This document shows, piece by piece, positions 25,325 through 34,715 of a stretch of 48,068 bases of DNA. Within the stretch, counting starts at the first letter, position 1. Every line of letters begins with the position of its first letter. The DNA comes from Limimaricola cinnabarinus LL-001 (lineage in GTDB: Bacteria > Pseudomonadota > Alphaproteobacteria > Rhodobacterales > Rhodobacteraceae), in contig NZ_BATB01000022.1 of assembly GCF_000466965.1 (NCBI RefSeq), forward strand, positions 1 through 48,068, given 5' to 3'. Position numbers and translations under genes: made by a program. Below the pieces are notes generated by a model. It did no database searches. It was not told where the DNA came from and worked only from the letters and a program-made list of their open reading frames with translations.

Positions 25325-27406
25325 ATGACCCTTCACACGACCCTCTCGATCGACACCTCGGCCGGCCTTGTCCCGGATGTGACTTCGCTTCTCGACCCCA
25401 TTCTTGTCGCCGAGGTGCCGCCCCTGCTGCGCGAGGCCGCATGGCTCACCGCCGACCTGCCCGAGGCCGTGGCGCTCGATCTGGCACGAAGCATGGTCCA
25501 TCTCGCGGCTCGCACCGCCTGGGCCGCGCAGGCCCCCGACCTGCCGCTGCGGGCGTTTCCTGCAAGCGTCGACGATCGGGGCATACCGGATCCGGCATAC
25601 GCCCCTGAGAAAGCGCAGGACCTGGCCCGGGCGGTCGGTCGGCTGGCAGGGCTGGGCACGGTCGCACAGGCCACCTCGACGCTCGGTGCCCTTTACACAT
25701 CGCTGCTGCCGCGCCCGCAACGCAAGGCGCACGGCGTCTACTACACGCCCCCCACTCTGGCCGCGCTGATGACCGAGCGCGCGGGCGAGGCCGGCATCGA
25801 CTGGCACCGGGCCCGGGTCATCGATCCCGCCTGCGGCGCCGGGGCGCTCCTGCTTCCGACCCTCGAGCGCATGCTGGCGCGCCTTGCGGACCAGCCGGCC
25901 GGACATGTGCTCGACGAGATCGGCCGGCGTCTGCGCGGGATCGATCTCGACCCGGTGGCGGCCTGGATCGCGCAGGTCGGTGTCGACATGCGTCTCGCCC
26001 CCTGGTGCCGTCAGACCGGGCGGCCGGCGCCGCGCGTCGCCCACGCCGGCTGTGGCCTTGCCGCCAGTGCCGAGGACGGCTGCTACGACCTCGTGCTCGC
26101 CAACCCGCCCTATGGCCAGCTGCGCCTCGACGCCGCCACCCGCGCCCGGTTTGCGCAGAGCATCAATGGCCGCGCCAACCTCTACGCCCTGTTCTGCCAG
26201 CGGGCGGTCGAGTTAACCCGCCCCGGCGGCGCGCTTGTCCTGCTCACGCCCACGGGGTTTCTCGGAGGTGAGTACTTCGCGGCCCTGCGCCGCTACCTGG
26301 CGACCGAGGCGGCACCGCTGTCGATCGAGACCATCACCGCGCGAAAGGGGGTTTTCGAGGGTGTCCAGCAGGAAACGGTGGTGACCACCTGCCGTCGTGC
26401 GGACGGCGCTGGCGAGGGTGGGCAGGGCCACGTCGAGATGCGGGCGCTGCATGTGGGCTCCGACGACGTCGTGGTGGAGCCGCTCGGCCTTCACCTGCTG
26501 CCCGCGGCCGCCGGGGCGCCGTGGCTGCTGCCGCGGCGGGGGTCGCAGCACGCGATTGCGCGGGCGATGGGCACCATGCCCGCCCGGCTGGCCGACTGGG
26601 GCTACGAGGTGCGCACGGGGCCGGTCGATGGCAGCGACCGGTCGCGGGAGGACTGCGCGGGGACCGCGGGCGCTGTCCCGATGCTGTGGCCCGAGGCCGT
26701 CTCGGCGCAGGGCCTCGATTGGCCGCGCGCCAAGCGTGGGCGGAGCGCGTGGTACCGGGCCACTGGGCAGGAGATGAAACTGGTGACGCGGCCCTGCCTG
26801 CTGCTACAGCGGACCACCGCGCTCGAGCAGCCGCGCCGGCTCGTCGCGGCGGTGCTGGAGGTGGACCTGCTGCAATCCCATGGTGCCGTGGCGATCGAGA
26901 ACCACCTCAACATCCTCGCGCCGGTCGGGCCGTGCCCCGCCGTGCCGCTCGAAGTGCTCTGCGCGGTGTTCAACAGCGTAGCAGCAAGCGAGGCCTTCCG
27001 CTGCCTGAGCGGCTCCACCGCCGTCTCGGCCTATGAGCTGCGGCACCTACCGCTGCCTGACCCGGCCGCGCTGGTGCCGCTTTCGGCCCTCGTGGCCGCC
27101 GGCGCCGATCCCGAGGCGATCGAGGCCGAATGCCTGCGGCTATATGCCGGGGACCTGCCTGCCGCCGAAGCCCGGCCCGGCCAGGATGCCGCGATCATCT
27201 GTCGAGGATGGGCCGCCCGTCGGCCGGCCCACCGCGGCTGGGTTCCGAAGGACGTCCCTGCCCCGGGAAGGACCCTCGCGCCAGCGCTTGACCCGAAGCT
27301 TTTCGGCAAAGGCCCAGCGGCTCCTGCAGCCACGCTTGGTGATGATCTCGTAGGCAGGCGTGAGTACGGATTAGGCATATGCCTAAGCTTCTATGGCTAT
27401 TGCTAA
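25325..27406 (+). CDS. N6-adenine DNA methyltransferase (Eco57I/type I-like)
   Basis: A 693-residue gamma-type adenine methylase. Motif X is GVYYTPP (residues 138-144), the AdoMet-binding motif I is DPACGAGAL (167-175), and the catalytic motif IV is NPPY (260-263) in LVLANPPYGQLRL. NLYALFCQRAVELTRPGGALVLLTPTGFLGGEYF and a C-terminal target-recognition-like half ending in AYELRHLPLPDP complete the pattern. ATG 25325 is preceded by AGGA. The last 75 residues after about 27180 look unlike the family and may be read-through past the original end. Composition is very GC-rich compared with flanking DNA, suggesting separate acquisition. No intact restriction nuclease gene accompanies it. Confidence 0.88.
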   Translation: MTLHTTLSIDTSAGLVPDVTSLLDPILVAEVPPLLREAAWLTADLPEAVALDLARSMVHLAARTAWAAQAPDLPLRAFPASVDDRGIPDPAYAPEKAQDLARAVGRLAGLGTVAQATSTLGALYTSLLPRPQRKAHGVYYTPPTLAALMTERAGEAGIDWHRARVIDPACGAGALLLPTLERMLARLADQPAGHVLDEIGRRLRGIDLDPVAAWIAQVGVDMRLAPWCRQTGRPAPRVAHAGCGLAASAEDGCYDLVLANPPYGQLRLDAATRARFAQSINGRANLYALFCQRAVELTRPGGALVLLTPTGFLGGEYFAALRRYLATEAAPLSIETITARKGVFEGVQQETVVTTCRRADGAGEGGQGHVEMRALHVGSDDVVVEPLGLHLLPAAAGAPWLLPRRGSQHAIARAMGTMPARLADWGYEVRTGPVDGSDRSREDCAGTAGAVPMLWPEAVSAQGLDWPRAKRGRSAWYRATGQEMKLVTRPCLLLQRTTALEQPRRLVAAVLEVDLLQSHGAVAIENHLNILAPVGPCPAVPLEVLCAVFNSVAASEAFRCLSGSTAVSAYELRHLPLPDPAALVPLSALVAAGADPEAIEAECLRLYAGDLPAAEARPGQDAAIICRGWAARRPAHRGWVPKDVPAPGRTLAPALDPKLFGKGPAAPAATLGDDLVGRREYGLGICLSFYGYC

Positions 27407-27539
27407 GTGTCAGGTCGAAACGGGAGGCCGTTCATAAACTGTGGTTCGAGCAATGACATCGACCGATCCTCTCCGTGTGAATCGAGACCTACCCGATTCT
27501 GCGTTTCCGCGTTTAAAGCGAGAGACCAATATTGGCTGT

Positions 27540-28473
27540 ATGATAACGCTTCATGACATCCTCACCCACGGCCAGCGCGCTGAAGACGCGGGCGACCCGC
27601 TGGTCCTCAACTGGCAACAGGTTCTCAATAACCTGAGCCTCCTTGACCATGCCTGCGGTGGGCTCGAGCAGATCCTGATCCCGGCCTTCGCGGACTGGTT
27701 TCCGAAGGATTTTCAGGATCTCGCACCTGAGATACAGAGCAAGCTTCCCGGAGCCCGGACATACATTACGGCTCGCAGAGAAGTCTCGCGGCTCCTGACC
27801 CTCTTCGGGTACGTCGAAGATCCTTGGGAAGCCCTGCGTGTGCAGATCCGGAACGTCGGAGGCGAAGAACTTGAGCGCCGCCTGTGGGCATTGATGACGC
27901 CTGCTCGCGATGCCGGGCTGGCGCCCTGCGATATCCGGGCTGACTGGGTATGGGACCTCGATGCGGAAAAGGGCATCGCAAGTCCAGAGCAGGAGTTGCG
28001 CAGGCAGCAACGAGAGAAACTTCGCGTCCCGGCCGCCGACCTGAGCACAAGCCTGCGCCAGACGCTTCGTGCGGCCGTTGTGGCCTTCGATGAGCTCTTC
28101 GATATACACGAAATCGTCGAGAGCGGCTTGCTGCCGCCGGAGAGGGTCGGCGCGGCTCCCGAGTACGATCGGCTCGGACGGCGACGTGTTGCCCTCCCAC
28201 CGACGCTATCTAAGCTCTACGCAGAGTCTCCGCTCGCAGGCGTGGCGGGGTTGCCGCAGCTTTGGCATATTGTCAGCGTCTCAGGCATGCTCTCTTTGCC
28301 CGAAGATCCCTCGACCGACGAACTGTACGCCCTATGGCCGCAAATCAAGGGGCTGCCCAAGTCTGTGACTGGAATCTCTGCATCGAGCTGGACGACATAC
28401 ATCCAGAGATCCCGGCGCACGCTACTCCCCCATTTGACCCGTCCGATGCAGGGCCGGTCCTCTTCGCTCCCAC
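27540..28473 (+). pseudogene. Unidentified gene truncated by the IS3-family element
   Basis: About 311 residues of a predicted soluble protein (MITLHDILTHGQRAEDAG, then LNWQQVLNNLSLLDHACGG, WVWDLDAEKG, GLLPPERVGAAPEYDRLGRR and LYALWPQIKGL). The composition is ordinary and helical. I do not recognise a family. Upstream in-frame alternatives are GTG 27441 and ATG 27453. The frame runs straight into the left inverted repeat of the IS at 28474, and no continuation is found to its right. The 3' part has therefore been lost, probably by an IS-adjacent deletion. It follows the methylase gene on the same strand and could have been its restriction partner or a recombinase-associated gene. Both are guesses. 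Confidence 0.6.
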
Positions 28474-28538
28474 TGGCCTGCCCCCTGAAAAGTGGCCCTC
28501 CCTGAAGTAGGCTTTCGAGCCAGATGGAGGATGCAGGA

Positions 28539-28817
28539 ATGCCCCAGAAGAAGCACAAGCCGGAAGAGATCGTCGTGAAGCTCCGGCAGGTCGACGTCCT
28601 GGTGTCTCAAGGCCGGACGGTGTCCGAAGCTGTGCGCACCATCGGCGTGACGCAGTTCACGTATTACCGGTGGCGCAAGGAGTTCGGTGGATTGAAGACC
28701 AATCAGGTGAAGCGCTTGAAGGAGCTCGAGAAGGAGAACGAGCGGCTGCGCAAAGCCGTCTCCGACCTGACGCTCGAGAAGCTGATCCTGAAGGAGGCGG
28801 CCTCGGGAAACTTCTGA
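28539..28817 (+). CDS. IS3-family transposase OrfA
   Basis: A 92-residue HTH protein (PEEIVVKLRQVDVLVSQGRT, then VSEAVRTIGVTQFTYYRWRKEFGG) followed by a leucine-zipper-like stretch LKELEKENERLRKAVSDLTL. ATG 28539 has GGAGG eight bases upstream; an ATG at 28524 is the alternative. The slippery heptamer G-GGA-AAC (28805-28811) lies just before the stop and allows -1 frameshifting into OrfB. Confidence 0.92.
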   Translation: MPQKKHKPEEIVVKLRQVDVLVSQGRTVSEAVRTIGVTQFTYYRWRKEFGGLKTNQVKRLKELEKENERLRKAVSDLTLEKLILKEAASGNF

Positions 28818-29707
28818 GCCCCGCCTGCCGCCGTGCCTGCGTCGACCACGTCCGTCAAAAGCTCCGTGTCTCGGAGCGGTTTGCCTGCCACGTGCTCGGG
28901 CAGCACCGCTCGACCCAGCGGAAGACGCCGCGCGGACGAGCCGATGACGATGCGCTGACTGCGGACATCATCGCGCTCGCCGGTCGGTTTGGCCGCTATG
29001 GCTACCGTCGTATCACCGCGCTCCTCCGGGAGGCTGGATGGGCAGTGAACGTGAAGCGCGTCGAGCGGATCTGGCGGCGGGAGGGGCTGAAGGTCCCGCA
29101 GAAGCAACCGAAGAAAGGTCGGCTTTGGCTGGGCGACGGGTCGTGCATCCGTCTGCGACCAGAGCGGCCAAACCATGTCTGGTCCTACGACTTTGTCGAG
29201 AGCCGGACCCATGATGGGAGGAAGTTTCGCATGCTCAACGTCGTCGACGAGTTCACCCGGGAATGCCTGGCGATCCGTATCAACCGGAAGCTTAACTCGA
29301 CCGCCGTGGTCGACGTCTTGACCGATCTCTTCATTCTGCGGGGGGTGCCAAGCTATGTTCGGTCAGATAATGGCCCGGAGTTTATTGCCAAAGCCGTCCG
29401 GGACTGGATCGATGCCGTCGGTGCGAAAACGGCTTTCATCGAGCCCAGTAGCCCATGGGAGAACGGCTACTGCGAAAGCTTCAATTCGAAGCTGCGCGAC
29501 GAGCTACTGGACGGCGAGATATTCCACTCGCTCGCCGAGGCACATGTGGTGATCGAGGCATGGCGGGTCCATTATAAGACCGCGCGGCCGCACTCGTCTC
29601 TGGGCTATCGTCCACCCGCGCCAGAGGCCGTTCAATGGCCTTCAAACGAAGGTGGATCACCCCCGCCCAACGCACCAAGAGTGGCACCGAAACCCGTCAT
29701 GCACTAA
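28670..29707 (+). CDS. IS3-family transposase OrfB (made by -1 frameshift)
   Basis: DDE integrase-type catalytic domain in the -1 frame relative to OrfA. The functional part begins after the GGGAAAC shift site (KLLSPACRRACVDHVRQ). It has the HTH_21 segment RFGRYGYRRITALLREAGWAVN and the catalytic residues in WSYDFVESR (Asp), VRSDNGPEF (Asp) and ENGYCESFNSKLRDELL (Glu), ending TARPHSSLGYRPPAPEA. Upstream codons of this open frame overlap OrfA and are probably not an independent start. Confidence 0.92.
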   Translation: MAQGVRWIEDQSGEALEGAREGERAAAQSRLRPDAREADPEGGGLGKLLSPACRRACVDHVRQKLRVSERFACHVLGQHRSTQRKTPRGRADDDALTADIIALAGRFGRYGYRRITALLREAGWAVNVKRVERIWRREGLKVPQKQPKKGRLWLGDGSCIRLRPERPNHVWSYDFVESRTHDGRKFRMLNVVDEFTRECLAIRINRKLNSTAVVDVLTDLFILRGVPSYVRSDNGPEFIAKAVRDWIDAVGAKTAFIEPSSPWENGYCESFNSKLRDELLDGEIFHSLAEAHVVIEAWRVHYKTARPHSSLGYRPPAPEAVQWPSNEGGSPPPNAPRVAPKPVMH

Positions 29708-29741
29708 GACTGAAACCGGACTACCCGATTGGGGCAGGCCA

Positions 29742-30505
29742 CCGGACTCTGCACACTGATACAAGAATATTTTAACATTATTGTTGTTGAATATAATAAT
29801 ATATACACGAGAAAGTCTAACTTTGGTCGTTAGAGTTTCTTAGACAAGGTTAGTCTGGTCTTCTGGTCAATGCAGGCGCCGCAAAGCTCGCCGCACATGC
29901 CACCAGAACCATCCAGGGACGCGATCCAACTCCCACCGCGCGGAATGCGTCATACCCCGACCAAGCCCCTTATCGGATGTGTTGCAGACCAGGCCAAGAC
30001 GGCGCCGCCCCAATGGCCGCTCCGAGCCCGAACTGCCCGCGTGAGGGGCGGAAGTCTTCGCAGCTGCAACATGAGCTGATCTGGCATGAACGGCCCACAG
30101 CTGACCTTGGTGGTCCGTGCGGCGAATGGCAGCATCGTGCCCAGCTTGCCGAATGCTGTAAAGTGTGCGAACGGCGGCTTTGACGACACGGGCTACGTGT
30201 TCAGCCGCATGTTCCATTGGGATCGAGACCCTGCCGCCGCAGCATTTGAAATGCCCGTGCAAATGATATTGTAACGGTCAATCAGTTTCGCTCGGCGGTG
30301 CTGCGGGGGGGCGCGTGACGACAGGATCCGTTTCGGCAGGGCCCATTCGGACTGTATCGATTGATGAGATTTGACTGTGACGACCTGAAGTGCCGTTGGG
30401 GCAGCATTTCAATCACATGATCTCGCTGCGGGGACGCAAGGGCTTCAATTGTCGTTGGAAAGGCCCTCACCGAACATGTAGGGTGAAAAGAACAAGTGAG
30501 GCGAG
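29742..30505. other. Non-coding region upstream of the ATPase-protease pair
   Basis: 764 bp. The first 130 bp are strongly AT-rich. No gene is recognised. GCGGCGAATGGCAGC at 30119-30133 recurs at 33984-33998 on the other side of the ATPase-protease genes. The promoter of the next operon should lie in the last 200 bp. Confidence 0.5.
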
Positions 30506-31504
30506 ATGGCGCGCGGCGAACTGATGAAGAAGCTCATAACGAGCTACGGTCGGGATGATAAGTTCCGCACCGTGGTCGAGCAGATCATTGGCGAGGAGGA
30601 ACGCAAAGGCAATCGCGTGCTTGCAGGCTCTCTGCGTACGTCTCTCGATCGCCTCGGTGAAGGTGCGACCCGAACGGCTCCCGAAACTAAGCTCCTACCC
30701 TTCCCGGACGAAGCCCGCGATTTTATCCAGCGGGTCGAGCCGAAGCGTACGCCAGCTGAGCTTCACCTGTCGCAGGAGAACACCGAACTCTTCGCCGGCA
30801 TCATCCGCGAATTCCGGCAGGCGGACCGCCTACGCCGCCATGGTCTCGACGTGCGCTCTAAACTGCTCTTCTGTGGCCCGCCGGGGGCAGGGAAAACCAT
30901 GTGCGCCGAGGTGTTCGCCGGCGAGCTGGGACTGCCCTTCTTCCACGTGCGCCTCGACAGCCTCGTGTCGTCATATCTCGGTGAAACGGCCACCAACATC
31001 CGCAAGACCTTCGAGTTCGCCCGGCGCCAGCCTTGCGTCCTCTTCTTCGACGAGTTCGACGCGCTGGCGCGATCGCGGGAGGAGACGACCGAGACCGGTG
31101 AGTTGCGCCGTGTGGTCAACAGTCTCCTGATGTTCATTGAGCAGATCGAGCCCGGCGGATTTCTGATTGCGGCAACGAACCTCGCGGGGCAGCTGGATCC
31201 AGCGATTTGGCGGAGATTCGACGAGGTGGTCTGGTTCGACCTACCCGACGCGCGGATGATCGAAGCCTATCTGCGCCACGCCTTCCGCAACGTGGCGACC
31301 TCAATTGATCCGACGACCTATGTCGAGCGCCTGACGGGAAGCTCTTATGCGGAACTGGCCCGGATCACCCAACAAGCGATCAAGCTGTCGATCCTTGATG
31401 GCAACACGGGTATGACCGACGGCCATCTGCGCTCGGCCCTGCGCAATTCGGAGCGCCGGCGTGCGAGGACGTACAAAAGTGGCGCGGAAGCCACTTCAGT
31501 ATAG
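30506..31504 (+). CDS. AAA-family ATPase paired with an S8 protease
   Basis: A 332-residue AAA protein: an N-terminal helical region (1-85), then one ATPase domain with Walker A GPPGAGKT (124-131), Walker B VLFFDEFD (178-185), sensor 1 AATN (Asn225) and an arginine pair WRRFDE (236-237) at the arginine-finger position. No protease or unfoldase insertion and no transmembrane helix is seen. The resemblance is to FtsH/classical AAA domains. The start has AGGCGAG upstream. The protease gene begins 9 bp after the stop, so the two are co-transcribed. ATPase-subtilase pairs of this kind recur in mobile regions and are suspected of defence roles. No activity can be claimed from sequence. Confidence 0.9.
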   Translation: MARGELMKKLITSYGRDDKFRTVVEQIIGEEERKGNRVLAGSLRTSLDRLGEGATRTAPETKLLPFPDEARDFIQRVEPKRTPAELHLSQENTELFAGIIREFRQADRLRRHGLDVRSKLLFCGPPGAGKTMCAEVFAGELGLPFFHVRLDSLVSSYLGETATNIRKTFEFARRQPCVLFFDEFDALARSREETTETGELRRVVNSLLMFIEQIEPGGFLIAATNLAGQLDPAIWRRFDEVVWFDLPDARMIEAYLRHAFRNVATSIDPTTYVERLTGSSYAELARITQQAIKLSILDGNTGMTDGHLRSALRNSERRRARTYKSGAEATSV

Positions 31505-31513
31505 GAAGTCGGG

Positions 31514-33868
31514 ATGGCCCAGCTCGACCACCTGCAGCTGATACGTGCTCGTGTGCCGATCGGGAGGCGCAAAACCGGCGGCGGCGGCCCCCCACCCAGA
31601 CGAGGCGGCGGTCACGGCGGCGCCCTCCAGGCGGAGACCCAAGCTGCGGTGGCGGAGCAGCAAGCCGCAAAGCCAGCCGCCTTCATTGATCCATCCCTAC
31701 TCCTCCGCGTCCAAGTGGATGGGCATATCGCTGAGAGCGAGTGGGAGAGGCTCGGCCTCTCGGTCGTCTCCAGCGATGCGGATCGCTCTGTCCTGCTCTT
31801 CTCCTCGACGGGCGACTTGACCGAATTTGTGGACCGCCTCAGTAAGTTCGATGCTCCCCCCATCAACCCAGATCAGAAGAACCCTAACTACGCCGGCCTT
31901 GTGGGTCGGATTGACGGGATCCGCGGACTCGCGCCGCGGGATCGGCTCGGACCGAAGATCAAAGGCGAGGGCTTCACCGAAGCCGAGGATCTTCAAGACG
32001 ATGTTCGGTACGTCCTCGACATCGAACTCTGGGAGTTTAGCACCCGGCCCCGGCGCGAAGCTAAGGTGGCGGAGATCGAACAGTTCCTGATCGCCCAAGG
32101 TGGGGCCGTTTACGACACCTATATTGGGCCCTCCATCACCGTGATGCGTGTGGAGGCGTTGGGGCGTGGCCTCCGGCCCCTCCTCGGGGTGCCCGAGATC
32201 GCGATCATTGATCTACCCCCGGAGCCGGATCTCGCAGCCCAGCCAATGGTGGCCCTGAACGCGGGCGGGATCCCGCCCGTCCTTGAACTGGCGGAGGATG
32301 CGCCGGTCATCGGCGTCCTCGACAGCGGCGTAAATGATCATCCCCTCCTGAACGGGCTCGTCGTCGCTCGTCACCTCGGCGAGGGCATCGTTGACGCTGC
32401 CGATGTTTGGGGACACGGCACTTCCGTCGCAGGAACGGCGCTCTTTGGTGATCTGCGTGACGCGATCACGGCGAATGCCCTGAAACCGGTCGGACGGCTG
32501 GCCGTTGCCAAGGTCGTGGGCGACAATGGCCGGTTCTCGGATCGACGCACCGTGCCCCATGTAATGGATACGGCAATCCGTACGCTCCACGCGGACACAG
32601 GCTGTAGGCTGTTCGTAATGTCCCTTGGCGATACGAACGCCAACCTTCCACAAGGTAGAGTCGGTCCTTGGGCCGCGACCCTCGACGCGCTTGCTCGCGA
32701 GCTCGACGTACTAATTGTCGTCTCCGCCGGCAATCGAGGGCGGCCAAGACCCTTCATGGCAGCTACGTCCGAGGAACTGGTAACCGTATACCCCACCTAC
32801 CTGCTCGAACCTGAAAACCGGTTGGCCGAGCCGGCGGGCGCGGCGAACGTCATGACGGTCGGTGCGGTGGCGGGAGGAACCGGTCTCGACGCCCGGCATG
32901 TTCAGGATGCAAATGTGCGGCCAATCACGCAGGAATGGGGCGAGCCCTCGCCTTTCACACGGGTCGGACCTGGGGCCGGCGGTGTACGGAAGCCCGACGT
33001 CGTCGACCTTGGCGGGACAGCGGTCTTCGACGTGCCTTCGATCAGCTTGACTGGCGCGCCACATCTGCCCGCAGCGGGGGTGATTACGCTGCATCATCGT
33101 TACACGGAGCAGTTCCTCACTGCCGCCGGGGGCACATCCTTCGCCGCGCCGCTGTTGGTCCACAAGGCCGCGCGTTTGCTACGTCGTATGCCCAATGCGT
33201 CTGCCAATCTCTTACGAGCACTTCTCGTGGGCGCAGCGCGCTCGCCCGATGCCTTAGAACGACGGTTGGGGGCAATGACGACCGCCGAGCGCGTCAGGAT
33301 CGGAGGTAATGGGGTCGTTGATCCCATCCGAGCCGCCTATTCTGATGACCATCGTGTCGTCCTTTACGCTGAGGACGCCTTGGAGATGGATCAATTCGCA
33401 GTCTACCGCCTGCCTATCCCACCCGAGTTCCGAGCGGGTGGGGATCGTACGATCCGGGTCTCCCTTGCCTTCGACCCGCCCGTCCGCCGCACGCGGAATG
33501 ACTATCTCGGCACCAAAATGGATTTCCGACTCCTGCGAGGCATCGACGAGGCTGAGCTCTTTGAACACTTCCGCGATCGGGACAAGATGTTGGAGGGGGC
33601 AGCGCCAGCCGTGCCGTCAAAGTTTAAGTGCAAGCTCCAACCCGGGTCGGATGAGCGGGCGAATAACACTCTTCAGACGGCCTCTGTCACTTTCAAGCGT
33701 GATACGGGGGAGTATGGAGAGGTCTACTACCTCGTCGTGCGGTGCCTGTCCCATTGGGCGGTGGACCAAGTTCTCGATCAGCGGTTCGCCGTCGTCGTGG
33801 AACTTGAGCATCGACCAGAAATCAGGATTTACAACCGAATTCGTGAGCGCGTGCAGGTACGTGTCTAA
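31514..33868 (+). CDS. Subtilisin-like S8 serine protease, 784 residues
   Basis: Serine peptidase with a 250-residue N-terminal region (Gly/Arg-rich start, then an alpha/beta domain that could act as prodomain or sensor) and a subtilase domain. The catalytic triad is Asp270 (VIGVLDSGVNDHP), His301 (VWGHGTSVAG) and Ser542 (GGTSFAAPL), with the oxyanion Asn in VVSAGN (406). The C-terminal 200 residues look like a beta-rich domain. There is no signal peptide, so it is likely cytoplasmic, unlike most secreted subtilases. It is tightly linked to the upstream AAA gene (9 bp). The probable design is an ATPase-gated or ATPase-regulated intracellular protease. Confidence 0.9.
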   Translation: MAQLDHLQLIRARVPIGRRKTGGGGPPPRRGGGHGGALQAETQAAVAEQQAAKPAAFIDPSLLLRVQVDGHIAESEWERLGLSVVSSDADRSVLLFSSTGDLTEFVDRLSKFDAPPINPDQKNPNYAGLVGRIDGIRGLAPRDRLGPKIKGEGFTEAEDLQDDVRYVLDIELWEFSTRPRREAKVAEIEQFLIAQGGAVYDTYIGPSITVMRVEALGRGLRPLLGVPEIAIIDLPPEPDLAAQPMVALNAGGIPPVLELAEDAPVIGVLDSGVNDHPLLNGLVVARHLGEGIVDAADVWGHGTSVAGTALFGDLRDAITANALKPVGRLAVAKVVGDNGRFSDRRTVPHVMDTAIRTLHADTGCRLFVMSLGDTNANLPQGRVGPWAATLDALARELDVLIVVSAGNRGRPRPFMAATSEELVTVYPTYLLEPENRLAEPAGAANVMTVGAVAGGTGLDARHVQDANVRPITQEWGEPSPFTRVGPGAGGVRKPDVVDLGGTAVFDVPSISLTGAPHLPAAGVITLHHRYTEQFLTAAGGTSFAAPLLVHKAARLLRRMPNASANLLRALLVGAARSPDALERRLGAMTTAERVRIGGNGVVDPIRAAYSDDHRVVLYAEDALEMDQFAVYRLPIPPEFRAGGDRTIRVSLAFDPPVRRTRNDYLGTKMDFRLLRGIDEAELFEHFRDRDKMLEGAAPAVPSKFKCKLQPGSDERANNTLQTASVTFKRDTGEYGEVYYLVVRCLSHWAVDQVLDQRFAVVVELEHRPEIRIYNRIRERVQVRV

Positions 33869-34715
33869 TTCTTGGAAAAAGCAGCGATCTGAGGGTGGGA
33901 CAGTTTCACCACGTATGCTCGGGTTAACCGGACCTTCCTGCATAGCGCAGCGAAAGTCCGCCGAGCGGACCTCGGTCCGGATTGCGGCGAATGGCAGCTT
34001 CCCGCCCTTCTTGACCAAGGCCTTCGCAGACGCAGCGGCGATCGAGCAAATGCAGCGAACGGCGGCGAGGTCCGCAGAGCCGACCTTCGCCCGACCTGCG
34101 GCGAATGTCGGCTCAGCGCCCATATCGTAGGGGACGACTGCTCCTGATAGAAGCTTCATCACTTTCCGTGCATGATCCGCAGGATCCTGTTGCGTGTCGT
34201 CAGTAACAAGGCGTGGCACTTGGCAGCGTCATAGAATCTGCGACGAGTTGTATGCAGATCGGCGCTGCGATCGTGTTTGGGCCCAAGGTTGCCATCTCTT
34301 GGGCGCCGCGCAACCTCAGCCTCGAAGATCGGCTCGACTGAGCGTCTGTTTCTCATCGAATGATCCGCAACAATCAGACTCGAATAGGAAAAATCGGAAC
34401 GGTCGGAATTCCTCTTCACAACCAACCCAACCGTTCGAAAGCCCCGCCTCACCTGCCGCCGTGTCGTCCGAGTCCTGACTTTGGCCGCGTGCTTCGCTCA
34501 TCTTCTGCTCTTGCGCGGCAATACGCAGAGCTGATGCCTGCCAAGGGGAAGCGTGGCCCTGTCCGCGCTTCTGTCTCTTCCCGTGATGTCCGCCTGATCC
34601 ACGCCAGTGTGTCCGGCTAATGAACATTTTTTTCCGACTGAGCCTACTTTTCCGTCAGATCCGTTTCCGAGCTCCGGACGAAAGCAACACCTCTTGCTCA
34701 GACAGGAGATACGAC
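33869..34715. other. Non-coding region before the recombinase trio
   Basis: 847 bp without a convincing gene. It has a GC-rich part (33930-34130) with repeated GCGAA/GCGGACC blocks and shares a 15-bp segment with 30119-30133. Short motifs TGTCCGCCTG (34587) and TGTCCGGCTA (34610) recur inverted beyond the next gene. Confidence 0.5.

Larger units (their letters stand above)
28474..29741. mobile_element. IS3-family insertion sequence (1268 bp)
   Basis: Terminal inverted repeats TGGCCTGCCCC at 28474-28484 and its complement at 29731-29741 bracket overlapping orfA and orfB. The flanking 3-4 bp differ on the two sides (CCAC versus CCGG), so no target duplication remains. This agrees with loss of the adjacent target-gene segment. 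Confidence 0.88.

Noticed and set aside
29867..30262. 131-codon minus-strand frame before the ATPase gene
   Set aside because: Composition of a chance frame, no ribosome site, and it covers a sequence repeated in a non-coding region elsewhere.
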